A stretch of 64,000 nt of DNA, taken from assembly GCF_002162315.1 (NCBI RefSeq), contig NZ_CP021416.1, positions 248,001-312,000 of the forward strand, given 5' to 3'. Source of the DNA: Sulfurospirillum diekertiae (GTDB lineage: Bacteria > Campylobacterota > Campylobacteria > Campylobacterales > Sulfurospirillaceae). Each line of letters begins with the position of its first letter. The first letter of the stretch is position 1. This document shows, piece after piece, positions 53,297 through 63,476 of the stretch. Under the pieces are notes generated by a model. That model was not told the DNA's origin. It worked only from the letters and a program-made list of their open reading frames with translations, and searched no databases. Made by a program: the position numbers and the translations under genes.

Positions 53297-54214
53297 ATGC
53301 AAACTTATGCATGCGGACACATTAATCCGGATTCTGATTCTGTCGTATCAGCTATCTCTCTTTCATATCTCAAAACACAGCTCGGCGAGCCTTGTACACC
53401 TGCGCGTCAAGGTGAAATTAGTCCTGAAACAGAGTTTATTTTAAAAACTTTTGGACTTGAAAAACCTCTTTTAAAAAATGATTTTTCAGGCGATAATCTT
53501 TATATTACGGATTATTCTGATCTTGCACAAGCGCCGCACAATCTCAAAGAGACGAATATTTTAGGTATTGTCGATCACCATAAACTAGGAGATATCACCA
53601 CAACGACACCCCTTGAGTGTTGGATTCGCCCTGTGGGTTGTACCAATACGATTGTCAAAGAGATGTATGATCACTATAAAATTGAAATTCCTAAAAACAT
53701 TGCAGGCGCAATGATGATGGCCATTTTAAGTGACACCGTTTTATTTAAATCTCCAACGTGTACCAAAGTCGATACCAAAGCTGTCAAAGAGCTAGCCAAA
53801 ATAGCAGGAATAGAAGACTTTAAAGCGCTTGGTATGGAGATGTTTTTGGTCAAATCAGCAGTCATTGGAGCAAGCCCACGTGCCCTTTTATTGCGCGATT
53901 ACAAAGACTTTGAAATGGGTGGCAACAAAATCGGTATTGGTCAACTAGAAGTGGTTGATCTCAAAGTGTTTGATGGCATGAAAGAAGCACTGTTTGCTGA
54001 TATGAAAGCCTACAAAGAAGAGGGTGGTCGCCATACGGTGATGCTTCTTTTAACAGACATTATGGTCGAAGGTTCTCAATTTTTAGTGGTAAGTGATGAT
54101 GAAAGCATCGTTGAAAAAGCGATGAAGACAAAACTTATCAATCACGAAATGTGGGTTGATGGTGTATTGAGTCGTAAAAAACAGGTTATTCCTGTCATGG
54201 AAAAGCAGTTCTAA
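53297..54214 (+). CDS. ppaC: Manganese-dependent inorganic pyrophosphatase (family II)
   Basis: 305 residues from ATG 53297, with AAGGA upstream. A DHH-superfamily enzyme hydrolysing pyrophosphate to phosphate. Metal and substrate motifs are CGHINPDSDSVVSAI, ITDYSD, GIVDHHKLGD and the C-terminal SRKKQVIP, whose basic residues grip the substrate. The CBS-DRTGG regulatory insert found in some members is absent. Family II enzymes are typical of anaerobes. Confidence 0.96.
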   Translation: MQTYACGHINPDSDSVVSAISLSYLKTQLGEPCTPARQGEISPETEFILKTFGLEKPLLKNDFSGDNLYITDYSDLAQAPHNLKETNILGIVDHHKLGDITTTTPLECWIRPVGCTNTIVKEMYDHYKIEIPKNIAGAMMMAILSDTVLFKSPTCTKVDTKAVKELAKIAGIEDFKALGMEMFLVKSAVIGASPRALLLRDYKDFEMGGNKIGIGQLEVVDLKVFDGMKEALFADMKAYKEEGGRHTVMLLLTDIMVEGSQFLVVSDDESIVEKAMKTKLINHEMWVDGVLSRKKQVIPVMEKQF

Positions 54215-54224
54215 AAGCTGTTGT

Positions 54225-55001
54225 GTGAAAAAAGGCACCCTTAAAAGACGTTATCTCATTCAAAATCCTAAAGAAGTGATTGCATATCTTGCAACCACTT
54301 CTTTTTATAAAAAAGCAATACATCAACTCTACCTTGAAAATCACTCTCGCCACACTGATCGTTTTGGTGTTTTAACTTTTCAGTTTAATACTTTAGATCA
54401 GATAAATGCTTTTGAAGCAGATGTAAAGTTGCATATTATCAAGAATGTGAGTGACGATAAACGCTATAAAAATCGTTACCTTTCACTGTTTGGATTACCT
54501 CTGAACTACGATTTCTCTCTTCATGAAGTGTTTAAAAAGTGTGAGATGATCGGTTTAAGGGAGCTTGATTTTTCTTTTTCTCATGGCATGAGCAGCCAAA
54601 AAGTGCTGAAAGTTCTTTTGTATAGGGAAGTACAGTTTTTAGAATATGAAGTAACGTTGCTATTAGAAGATGATGCAAAAGCACTTAAAAATCTTTCTAA
54701 AATTGCAGAAAACATACGCTATATTCTAGGGATTGGTAGTGTTACTTTTGATAGTGCTCTGATTCAGTGTTTACAAAAAGCTTTTGAAGTATTTTTAAAT
54801 CATGATAGAGAAAAGTTACTTCAATTTGTGCAAAGTTCACACTATAGGACGTTGCTATTAGATATACGCTTTTTCTTACACGAGCAAAGCGGTTTTTATT
54901 TGCTTCCTAAAAGTGAAATGCCTCTTCTTTTCTTTGTGAAAAAGTATCTCAAAAAAGAAGAATTTCGTATTGCAAAAAGGCTTAAAAGGGCACTTTATTA
55001 A
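54225..55001 (+). CDS. Protein of unknown function downstream of pyrophosphatase
   Basis: 258 residues, GTG start ten bases after ppaC, so probably co-transcribed. The N-terminal half mixes strands and basic residues (GTLKRRYLIQNPKEVIAYL, RHTDRFGVLTFQFNT). The C-terminal half is helical and ends in a basic KKEEFRIAKRLKRALY. There is no signal peptide, membrane helix or Cys motif. The alternating basic and acidic strands, together with the pyrophosphatase neighbour, loosely recall CYTH/CHAD polyphosphate-binding proteins, but the canonical ExExK motif is not seen, so this is not claimed. Confidence 0.7.
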   Translation: MKKGTLKRRYLIQNPKEVIAYLATTSFYKKAIHQLYLENHSRHTDRFGVLTFQFNTLDQINAFEADVKLHIIKNVSDDKRYKNRYLSLFGLPLNYDFSLHEVFKKCEMIGLRELDFSFSHGMSSQKVLKVLLYREVQFLEYEVTLLLEDDAKALKNLSKIAENIRYILGIGSVTFDSALIQCLQKAFEVFLNHDREKLLQFVQSSHYRTLLLDIRFFLHEQSGFYLLPKSEMPLLFFVKKYLKKEEFRIAKRLKRALY

Positions 55002-55092
55002 CATTTCGTTTGAATTGAAGAGGTACTATTTTAATAATAATTTGGGATATTGCGGTACAATAGCACACCCATTTTTCTACAAAGGATAAACA

Positions 55093-55867
55093 ATGAAAAA
55101 AAACGACATTACATGTAGGTCTCGCTCTTAGCGCAGCATTAATTTTAATGAGTGGGTGTGCAACATCCGAGCTTCAGACAAGTGCACGAATGACACAGAG
55201 TGTTTTCATTAACCCTGTGGCTAAAGATAAACGAACCATTTTTATTTCAACTAAAAATACCAGTGGTGCTCCGATTAACTTAGAGAACCGTATTATTCAG
55301 GCATTGTATGCTAAAGGATACACCATCGTAGATGATCCTGAAATGGCAACATATGTGTTGATGACGAATATCTTGTTTTGTAATAAAAAGAGTGAAAATA
55401 ATGTTGTAGGTGGCGCAGTAATGGGTGGCGCAGCAGGTGCGATTGCCAACTCTGGTAGTAATGGTCGAAGTATGGCAGCTGCTGGACTTGGTGGAGCGCT
55501 TGTTGGTGGACTCATTGGCAAAGCAACGGAAGATACGATCTTCCAAATGCAAGTGGACATCGTCATTCGTGAAAAAGCCAAAGGTAAGGTTATGGCAAAT
55601 ACGGGTACTGTAGGTGGACAAGCTGGCATTCGTGATGGTCAAAAATCAGGTACAATGAACAGCTTTGGTGGACCAATCCGTGATGCCGATGCAAGTGGTA
55701 AAATGTACAGCAACACCTACTCTTCAAGTTCACAATCGTATGAGAGTGACTATATAGAGCATAAAACAATGATGTTTGCAGAAGCCACTAAAATGAATTT
55801 GACACTGTATGAAGCAACCCCAATCTTGGAAGATAAAATTGCACAACAAGTCGCAGGACTATTTTAA
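55093..55867 (+). CDS. TraT-like outer-membrane lipoprotein (apparent frameshift in signal peptide)
   Basis: The downstream frame matches TraT complement-resistance/surface-exclusion lipoproteins: TIFISTKNTSGAPINLENRI, ALYAKGYTIVDDPEMATYVLMTNIL, and a glycine-rich hydrophobic segment (GGAVMGGAAGAIANSG ... AAGLGGALVGGLIG). The ATG at 55093 is followed by eight A (55096-55103). With seven A the start reads MKKTTLHVGLALSAALILMSGC, a perfect lipoprotein signal with lipobox LMSGC. As written, only an internal ATG (55148) is usable, starting just before the lipid-modified Cys and losing export. Restored length is 257 residues. A palindrome copy (55109-55118) sits in the signal-peptide codons. No plasmid transfer genes are nearby. 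Confidence 0.85.
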
Positions 55868-55878
55868 TACTTTGACAC

Positions 55879-55903
55879 GCTTCTCAAGCAAAGCTTGAGA
55901 AGC
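55879..55903 (+). terminator. 11-bp hairpin after the TraT-like gene
   Basis: GCTTCTCAAGC and GCTTGAGAAGC form a perfect 11-bp stem with an AAA loop, 11 bases after the stop codon. There is no T-run behind it. A second, shorter hairpin (TGCCTC/GAGGCA with TTTC loop) is at 55928-55943. Confidence 0.65.
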
Positions 55904-56026
55904 TACGTTATACTAGGTACTGAAGCTTGCCTCTTTCGAGGCAGAAATAGACTCTTTTGGTGCTGATACTATGGATATTCAAGCTCGCCAGTGATTTGGC
56001 AATATATTTTACATGTAGGAATTGTT

Positions 56027-56746
56027 TTGGAGAATAACGACAACAAACAACAGAAAATTGTTCAGATGTTTAATGAGATTGCAGGGACTTATGATACTGC
56101 CAACCGCGTTTTAAGTATGGGCATTGATATTCAGTGGCGTAAAACAGCGTGCGATGAAACTTTTGCACGCTACACTAAGCCAATCGAGCTTATCGTGGAT
56201 GTCGCGTGTGGTACAGGCGATATGATGGGCTATTGGGCAAAACAAGCCAAAAAAGCAGGACGAAGCATCGGCAAGATTTTAGGCGTTGATCCTTCCACTG
56301 GTATGACGGATGTGGGCAAGCAAAAATTCCCCGAGTTTGAATTTGTCATCTCCGAAGCGACTGAAATTCCACTTCCAAATGAAAGTGCCGACATCTTAAG
56401 TATCAGCTATGGTATTCGCAATGTCGTACGTCGCCAAGAAGCTTTTAGTGAGTTTGCACGTGTTGTCAAAAAAGATGGCTATGTGGTCATCTTAGAATTT
56501 ACCAAAGATGAGAAAAAAGGCATTTTCTTTGCTCTTAAAGATTTCTATCTCAACAAAGTGCTCCCCATTTTAGGTGGACTGATCTCTAAAAATAAAGCAG
56601 CCTATGAGTATCTTCCAAACTCCATTGAAGGCTTTTTAACCCCGACTATGCTTCAAAAAGAGCTCGATATCGCAGGGTTTGAAACGGAATTTATCAAAAG
56701 TTTTTCGATGGATATTTCGACGTTGGTCATTGCTAAAAAACGCTAA
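56027..56746 (+). CDS. ubiE: Menaquinone/ubiquinone methyltransferase UbiE/MenG
   Basis: 239 residues from TTG 56027. The frame is open to GTG 55991, but the conserved N-terminus (IVQMFNEIAGTYDTANRVLSMGID) and the TAGGA six bases upstream favour this start. SAM-binding motif VDVACGTGDMMGYWA and later ILSISYGIRNVVRRQEAFSEFARVVKKDGY are diagnostic. It C-methylates demethylmenaquinone, the likely quinone of this anaerobe and electron donor to PsrC. The RBS is formed partly by an iterated-palindrome copy (56008-56018). Overlaps xseA by one base. Confidence 0.95.
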   Translation: MENNDNKQQKIVQMFNEIAGTYDTANRVLSMGIDIQWRKTACDETFARYTKPIELIVDVACGTGDMMGYWAKQAKKAGRSIGKILGVDPSTGMTDVGKQKFPEFEFVISEATEIPLPNESADILSISYGIRNVVRRQEAFSEFARVVKKDGYVVILEFTKDEKKGIFFALKDFYLNKVLPILGGLISKNKAAYEYLPNSIEGFLTPTMLQKELDIAGFETEFIKSFSMDISTLVIAKKR

Positions 56747-58011
56747 TGAGCCAAACCCTTAGCGTCTCGAGTTTAAACAACCAAATTAAGTCTCTCCTTG
56801 AGACAACCTTTTTACATGTAAGCGTGGAAGGTGAGGTTTCTAGACCCACCTATCACAGCTCAGGGCATCTCTATTTTACTCTCAAAGATGCTGACTCTTC
56901 CATCTCCTGTGTGATGTTTAAAGGCAATACAAGAACGTTGAAATTTCAAGTGGAAGAGGGCATGGCAGTGGTCGTTCATGGCTCCATTTCGGTTTTTTCA
57001 CCGCGTGGAACCTATCAGATCAACTGTACGATGATGGAACCTTCCGGCAGTGGAGCACTCGCAAAAGCCTATGAACAGCTTAAAGTTAAACTTGGTGCTA
57101 AAGGCTATTTTGAAGCAGAGCATAAAAAGTCCTTGCCTCGTTTCGTTAACCATATTGCTTTGGTGACTTCAGGCACTGGTGCAGCGCTTCAAGATATGCT
57201 CCGCGTGGCAACGAAGCGTTGGCCATTAGTAAAAATCACTCTGCTCGATACTCTGGTTCAAGGTGAGGGTGCGAAATTTGCCATTGCTTCCAATATTGCA
57301 CGGGCAGATGCGCTTGGTGCAGATGTGATTATTGTTGGGCGCGGTGGCGGAAGCGTGGAGGATTTGTGGGCATTTAACGAAGAAATTGTAGCCGACGCTA
57401 TCTTTACATGTAAAACACCGATTGTTTCCGCAGTAGGGCACGAGATCGACTATGTGATCAGTGATTTTGTAGCCGACTTAAGAGCGCCAACCCCTTCTGC
57501 GGCGATGGAGATGATTCTTCCTGATAGTGTCGAGATGTTGCAACGCATTGATGGTTTAATGGAGCGCTACAACCTTGTTTTTGGTCGCATTTTACGCTCT
57601 AAAGAAGAGAGTTTGACACATCTGACGCGTCTTTTTGCCAAACGCTCCATCGATGAAAAACTCTCTTTGTGGAAAAATGAGATTGGCATTTTACAGAGTC
57701 AATACAACGATAAAATAGCACTTCTATACCGAGAAAAATCACGCCAAGTGAATCTTCTTAAAGAGCAGATTATCTTTCAAACCAGACAAAATCTGGCTAA
57801 AAAAGAGCAATTGCTCTCTTCTTACACGATTGCGCTAAACTCTAAAGAGCCAACACGCGAACAAAAAGAGTGTTATGCTCAGATTGTCAAAGGGGGTAAA
57901 AAAATTGCCCTTGAAAAGATAGCTGAGGGTGAAATTTTTGAGCTCCAAACACTGCATACCATTTTAAAAGCCAAAGCCTTAGAGAAAAAAGTCCTTATCA
58001 AGGAGTCATAG
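56746..58011 (+). CDS. xseA: Exodeoxyribonuclease VII large subunit
   Basis: 421 residues. An N-terminal OB-fold (VEGEVSRPTYHSSGHLYFTLKDADS) is followed by the catalytic domain with the RGGGSVEDLWAFNEE signature and AVGHEIDYVISDFVADLRAPTPSAAMEM. A long C-terminal coiled coil follows. With XseB it degrades single-stranded DNA; no xseB is in the window. It starts on the last base of ubiE. Two palindrome copies (56811 and 57403) are read as Leu-His-Val-Ser and Phe-Thr-Cys-Lys. Confidence 0.96.
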   Translation: MSQTLSVSSLNNQIKSLLETTFLHVSVEGEVSRPTYHSSGHLYFTLKDADSSISCVMFKGNTRTLKFQVEEGMAVVVHGSISVFSPRGTYQINCTMMEPSGSGALAKAYEQLKVKLGAKGYFEAEHKKSLPRFVNHIALVTSGTGAALQDMLRVATKRWPLVKITLLDTLVQGEGAKFAIASNIARADALGADVIIVGRGGGSVEDLWAFNEEIVADAIFTCKTPIVSAVGHEIDYVISDFVADLRAPTPSAAMEMILPDSVEMLQRIDGLMERYNLVFGRILRSKEESLTHLTRLFAKRSIDEKLSLWKNEIGILQSQYNDKIALLYREKSRQVNLLKEQIIFQTRQNLAKKEQLLSSYTIALNSKEPTREQKECYAQIVKGGKKIALEKIAEGEIFELQTLHTILKAKALEKKVLIKES

Positions 58012-58766
58012 ATGCGTTTTTTTGCCATCTTATTTTCGTTGTTTGCGGATGTTTCATCACGTGTTATGGATGTTCCAACCCGCACAAATGTGAGTGAGCG
58101 TCTTTTAGTCTTAACGCCGAAGACTCCTAAAGCGGTTGTTGTTCTCTTTGCAGGCGGACATGGTGGACTTCAACTCTCCACTGAGGGAAAGTTTGGTTGG
58201 GGTGAGGGTAACTTTTTAATGCGTACGCGTGAGCTTTTTACTCAAGCGGGATTGATGGTAGTGATTGTCGATGCGCCAAGCGATCGACAAAGAGAACCTT
58301 ATCTGAATGGCTTTCGCCAAACCAAAGAGCATGTGCAAGATATAAGCTCTGTTGTTGCATGGATTCAAACGCAGACGACTGCACCCATTTGGCTTGTGGG
58401 GACGAGTCGAGGTACACAATCGGTTGCATACATCGTAACGGAAAATTCAAATGGCATTCATGGTATTGTGTTGACTTCTTCCATTCTTTATGATGCAAAA
58501 AGTGATGCTGTGACAGAAATGAAGTTAGAAAAACTCACGATGCCTGTTTTGGTGATACATCATCAAAAGACGGCTGTTCACACTGTTCGTTTGACCTGAT
58601 CCCTTCTTTAATGAATAAACTCAGTGCTTCTTCCGCAAAAGAGCTGATTGCCATCGAAGGCGGACAAACCAAAGGTGATCCTTGTAATGCCTTTGGACAT
58701 CATGGTTTTAATGGTGTTGAGCAAGAGGTGGTGACTCAAATTGTCAATTGGGTTATAGCCCATTAA
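58012..58766 (+). CDS. Alpha/beta-hydrolase-like secreted protein (broken by a one-base indel)
   Basis: A short hydrophobic N-terminus (MRFFAILFSLFAD) suggests export. The hydrolase core has FAGGHGGLQL, a nucleophile elbow LVGTSRGTQSV with Ser ~131 and VIVDAPSDRQ. The frame ends at 58599 directly after LVIHHQKTAVHT. Adding one A to the A4 at 58565-58568 gives HHQKDGCSHCSFDLIPSLM, continuing through EGGQTKGDPCNAFGHHGFNG, which holds the catalytic His, to a stop at 58766. The restored protein has 251 residues. It begins on the base after the xseA stop. Substrate unknown. Confidence 0.78.
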
Positions 58767-58951
58767 AGATGATGTTGCTCTTTGAATGCTTCTGCTTCAT
58801 GAATCGCCTTGACGATTTTATCTGAAAGAACAGGAAGCTCGTTGTATTTAACCCAGAGAGTATCTTCAACAATATCGTGAATTTCACCTGCAATTTCAAC
58901 TGCTAAACGTTTCAATCTTGCTAACTCTTTTTTGAGCTCTTTTTCATCCAT
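58763..58951 (-). CDS. Small helical protein, CCE_0567/Rop-like family
   Basis: 62 residues, two predicted helices. The pattern LKKELARLKRLAVEIAGEIHDIVEDTLWVKYNELPVLSDKIVKAI resembles the small CCE_0567-type metalloproteins often found next to nitrogen-fixation genes, here without any nif gene nearby. RBS GGAGAG is upstream. Its 3' end overlaps the convergent hydrolase by 4 bp. Confidence 0.68.
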   Translation of the reverse strand: MDEKELKKELARLKRLAVEIAGEIHDIVEDTLWVKYNELPVLSDKIVKAIHEAEAFKEQHHL

Positions 58952-59157
58952 AAGTTCTCTCTCCTTGTGTGATATTTTTGTTACAGTTGCAAGGAGTATT
59001 CCTTGTGGAGCAAGTATCTATTGAAGTAAAATTTAACAAGAGTTAAGATTATCAAAGATAACGTATTAAAATTCAGGTTTATTGAATTATTTGCTAAGTA
59101 CAATTAAGGCAAAATGAACGAAAAATAGGTATATTTATTTTTAATAAGGAGCCTTTT

Positions 59158-61557
59158 ATTAAGACTCAAAAAGCTATCAAGTTTTATCTTCTTTACCTTT
59201 TTATTTTTTTAATTACCCCTGTATTGCTTTTTTCAGAAACTACTTCTCTTTCTCCAACAATGGCTTCATTGCTTACCAATGATGAAAAAGCATGGCTTTT
59301 AGCACATCCAACGCTTAATGTTGGAATGGACTCTGAATATGCTCCCTATGAGTGGGTCAATAAAAATGGAGATTATGTTGGTATGGCAGTGGATTACTTG
59401 CATCTTTTGGAGAAAAAACTAGGGATTCATTTTAAAATTGCTAAAGGAAAATCGTGGAGCGAGGTTGTGGAACTGGCTAAAAAAGGGGAAATAGATGTTT
59501 TAACTAGCATTGTTCAAACACCTGAGCGTTTACAATATTTTCTTTTTTCTGAACCTTATCGTGACACACAGACAATGATTGTTGACAATGGTGAAGGTAA
59601 ATTTATAGGCAATTTGGAGCATTTATCGGGTAGAAGTGTTGCTGTTGAAAAAGGTTACTTTACGCAAGAGTTACTCAAAACAAAATATCCCAACATAAAA
59701 ATAGTATTAGCCAATACTATTTTAGAAGCTTTAACCTCTGTGATGGAGAGGAAAGCAGATGCTTATGTCGGTGACATGAGTGCTATTAACTATGCGATTA
59801 AAAATAATGGGCTTGCGAAGCTACGTATATCAGGACAAACAGAATTTTCAAGCCAACACCGTTTTGCCTTTTCAAAAAATAATCCTATGCTTGCTACCAT
59901 TATGACAAAGGCCATGGCTTCTATTTCAGCTGAAGAATCCGACGCAATCTTTAATCGTTGGATTGGTATGCGGATAGAACAAGGTATTCAAGCTAAAACA
60001 CTTCTAAAGTACAGTGTAGGACTTGCTTGTTTGTTCATATTGTTCGGTTATTGGTATTATAGATTGCATTGCGAAATAAAACACCGCCAAGCAGCGGAAA
60101 TGCGGGAACATCACCGCAATACTGTTTTAGAAATGATTGCAAAAATGCTCCCACTATCTAAAATTCTTGAGTCCATTGTTCAAAATGTGGAAGAGCAAAA
60201 TCCAAAAATGCTTTGCAGTATCCTTTTACTTGATTCTGAGGGTAAGTTTTTTTCACAGGTGATTGCGCCACGCTTGCCTACATTTTATAATGAAGCCATT
60301 CAGGGTGTTTCTATAGGTTTAGGTGTTGGTTCATGTGGGAGTGCCGCGTATTTGAAAAAGCGCGTTATAGCTGAAAACATCGATACACATGTTTATTGGC
60401 AACCGTATAAAGAGATAGCTCTTCGTGCGGGGCTTCAATCGTGCTGGTCAGAACCAATTCTTTCATCAAGTGGGGATATTTTAGGAACATTTGCTATTTA
60501 TCACACATGCCCACAAACTCCTATCACAACAGATATTGCCATCATAGAGCAATCGGCTAATCTTGCGAGTATTGCAATTGAAAAGAGTATATCAGCCATC
60601 AAACTAAAAGAGAGCGAAGAACTTTATAGACGCTTGACTGAGGAAGTAACCGATGTGATTTGGAAAGTAGATCGTGACTTAAAAATTACCTATATAAGTC
60701 CAGCGGATGAGAAATTTAGAGGCTATAGAGCTGATGAAGTGATCGGTCATCACGTTTTTGAAATGTTTGCACCTGAGAGTATTAAAATTATTTCTGAAAA
60801 AATAAAGCAGAGGTTCGAAGCGCAACAAAAAGGAATGCGTACGGAAGAGTTTGTCACCTATGAAATACAACACAGATGCAAAGATGGTAAATTGATTTGG
60901 GGTGAAATTATTTCAAAGCCAGAATATAATGCAAGTGGTGAGATTATTGGCTTTCACGGTATTACGAGGGAAATTACAGAGCGAAAAGCAATGCAAGATC
61001 GTGTGCAACAATTAGCATTTTATGATTCTCTTACAAAGTTACCCAATCGCATACTGTTAAGTGAGCGACTAAGTTATATGTTAGCTGAAATGAAACGGAT
61101 TCAAAAGTACAGTGCACTGTTCTTTCTTGATTTAGATAATTTTAAATCGCTCAATGATACCTATGGTCATAGCATTGGGGATTTATTACTGTGCCAAGTT
61201 GCACAGAGGCTTCAAAAGTGTGTCCGAGAAATGGATACAGTAGCACGCTTTGGAGGAGATGAATTTGTGGTGATTTTAAATACACTTCATGAAGACAATC
61301 AGGTGTCCGTTGAACAAGCTCATCGCATTGCCGAAAAAATTCTTCAGAGCTTGTCTGCTCTTTACGTGCTGAATGTATCCCATGACAAGAGTCAAGAGAA
61401 ATTGGTCGAACATAAATGTACGGCAAGTATCGGGGTATTGGTATTTAAGAGTGCTGAGAAAACACCTGACGACCTTTTAAAACAAGCGGATGCTGCGATG
61501 TACAAAGCTAAAGAGGCTGGGAAAAATAAAATTTCTTTTTATGAAGCTCCCTTTTAA
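59158..61557 (+). CDS. Periplasmic-binding-domain sensor diguanylate cyclase (SBP-TM-GAF-PAS-GGDEF), probable ATT start
   Basis: A 799-residue protein if started at ATT 59158. AAGGAG (59146-59151) is six bases upstream, and translation from here gives a perfect export signal (KTQKAIKFYLLYLFIFLITPVLLFS). The first standard start, TTG 59224, would remove most of it. The domains are a bacterial family-3 solute-binding sensor (~40-265, with DSEYAPYEWVNKNGDYVGMAVDYL), a membrane helix (~283-303), GAF (~330-470), PAS (~475-600) and GGDEF. The catalytic motif is intact (RFGGDEFVVIL), so this is a probable active c-di-GMP cyclase responding to a small periplasmic ligand such as an amino acid. Confidence 0.88.
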   Translation: MKTQKAIKFYLLYLFIFLITPVLLFSETTSLSPTMASLLTNDEKAWLLAHPTLNVGMDSEYAPYEWVNKNGDYVGMAVDYLHLLEKKLGIHFKIAKGKSWSEVVELAKKGEIDVLTSIVQTPERLQYFLFSEPYRDTQTMIVDNGEGKFIGNLEHLSGRSVAVEKGYFTQELLKTKYPNIKIVLANTILEALTSVMERKADAYVGDMSAINYAIKNNGLAKLRISGQTEFSSQHRFAFSKNNPMLATIMTKAMASISAEESDAIFNRWIGMRIEQGIQAKTLLKYSVGLACLFILFGYWYYRLHCEIKHRQAAEMREHHRNTVLEMIAKMLPLSKILESIVQNVEEQNPKMLCSILLLDSEGKFFSQVIAPRLPTFYNEAIQGVSIGLGVGSCGSAAYLKKRVIAENIDTHVYWQPYKEIALRAGLQSCWSEPILSSSGDILGTFAIYHTCPQTPITTDIAIIEQSANLASIAIEKSISAIKLKESEELYRRLTEEVTDVIWKVDRDLKITYISPADEKFRGYRADEVIGHHVFEMFAPESIKIISEKIKQRFEAQQKGMRTEEFVTYEIQHRCKDGKLIWGEIISKPEYNASGEIIGFHGITREITERKAMQDRVQQLAFYDSLTKLPNRILLSERLSYMLAEMKRIQKYSALFFLDLDNFKSLNDTYGHSIGDLLLCQVAQRLQKCVREMDTVARFGGDEFVVILNTLHEDNQVSVEQAHRIAEKILQSLSALYVLNVSHDKSQEKLVEHKCTASIGVLVFKSAEKTPDDLLKQADAAMYKAKEAGKNKISFYEAPF

Positions 61558-61561
61558 ATAG

Positions 61562-62572
<1,011 letters not shown>

Positions 62573-62688
62573 TTATAGCAAAATTAGCATATTGAATAGA
62601 AATAGGCAAATTTCAAAGCGTTCTATGCTAACGTTATTGTAGAGCTTTTGCTAGAATTAAGCTATAAAATATCTTCTTAGGAGTTACC

Positions 62689-63441
62689 ATGAAAATAGCA
62701 CTTATCACAGGCGGCAGTAGAGGTTTAGGCAAAAGTATGGCATTACATTTGGCGCAAAAAGGACATGATGTCATTATTACCTATCAAAATTCAAAAACAG
62801 AAGCGCAAAATGTAGTAGATGCGATACAAAAGCTAGGTCAAAAAGCAGCTTTGTTACAGCTAGATATTGCTCAAACAAAAACATTTCCTCTGTTTTTAGA
62901 AACGTTTAAAGCGCTCCTTGCTTCACAGTGGAACACCAATCGTTTTGATATTCTCATTAACAACGCAGGTATTGGGATTAACACTCCTTTTATAGAGACA
63001 ACGGAAGAGCAATTTGATACTTTGATGAACATTCATCTCAAAGGAACTTTCTTTTTTATTCAAACCTTGTTACCAATCCTCAACGATGGGGGTAAAATCC
63101 TCAATATCTCATCAGGATTGGCTCGCTTTAGTTTACCAGGGTTTGCAGCGTATGCCATGATGAAAGGTGGCATTGAAGTTTTGACACGGTATTTAGCCCT
63201 TGAATTAGGAAAACGCAACATCTCCGTGAATGTTTTAGCTCCCGGTGCAATCGCAACAGATTTTGGTGGGGGTGTGGTGAGAGACAACGAAAATGCTAAT
63301 GCGTTTATTGCGTCCCAAACAGCGCTCGGACGAGTAGGGCTTGCCGATGATATCGGTGCAGCCGTTTCATTACTTGTTTCTGATGATGCTCATTGGATCA
63401 ATGGCGAACGTATCGAAGTTTCTGGCGGAATGCGTTTGTAG
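62689..63441 (+). CDS. Short-chain dehydrogenase/reductase
   Basis: 250 residues of the classical SDR family. The cofactor motif is TGGSRGLGKSMA. NNAGIG, the catalytic Ser in LNISSGLA and YAMMK (Tyr and Lys) follow, and VLAPGAIATDF comes after. The Thr/Ser and basic residues after the glycine motif (SRG; TYQNSKTEA) hint at NADPH use. RBS AGGAG. It is followed 35 bp downstream by an AraC-type regulator gene, a common pairing in which the regulator controls the SDR. Substrate unknown. Confidence 0.9.
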   Translation: MKIALITGGSRGLGKSMALHLAQKGHDVIITYQNSKTEAQNVVDAIQKLGQKAALLQLDIAQTKTFPLFLETFKALLASQWNTNRFDILINNAGIGINTPFIETTEEQFDTLMNIHLKGTFFFIQTLLPILNDGGKILNISSGLARFSLPGFAAYAMMKGGIEVLTRYLALELGKRNISVNVLAPGAIATDFGGGVVRDNENANAFIASQTALGRVGLADDIGAAVSLLVSDDAHWINGERIEVSGGMRL

Positions 63442-63476
63442 TACAATAACACTCAAAAAGAGTCAAAGGGTATGGT

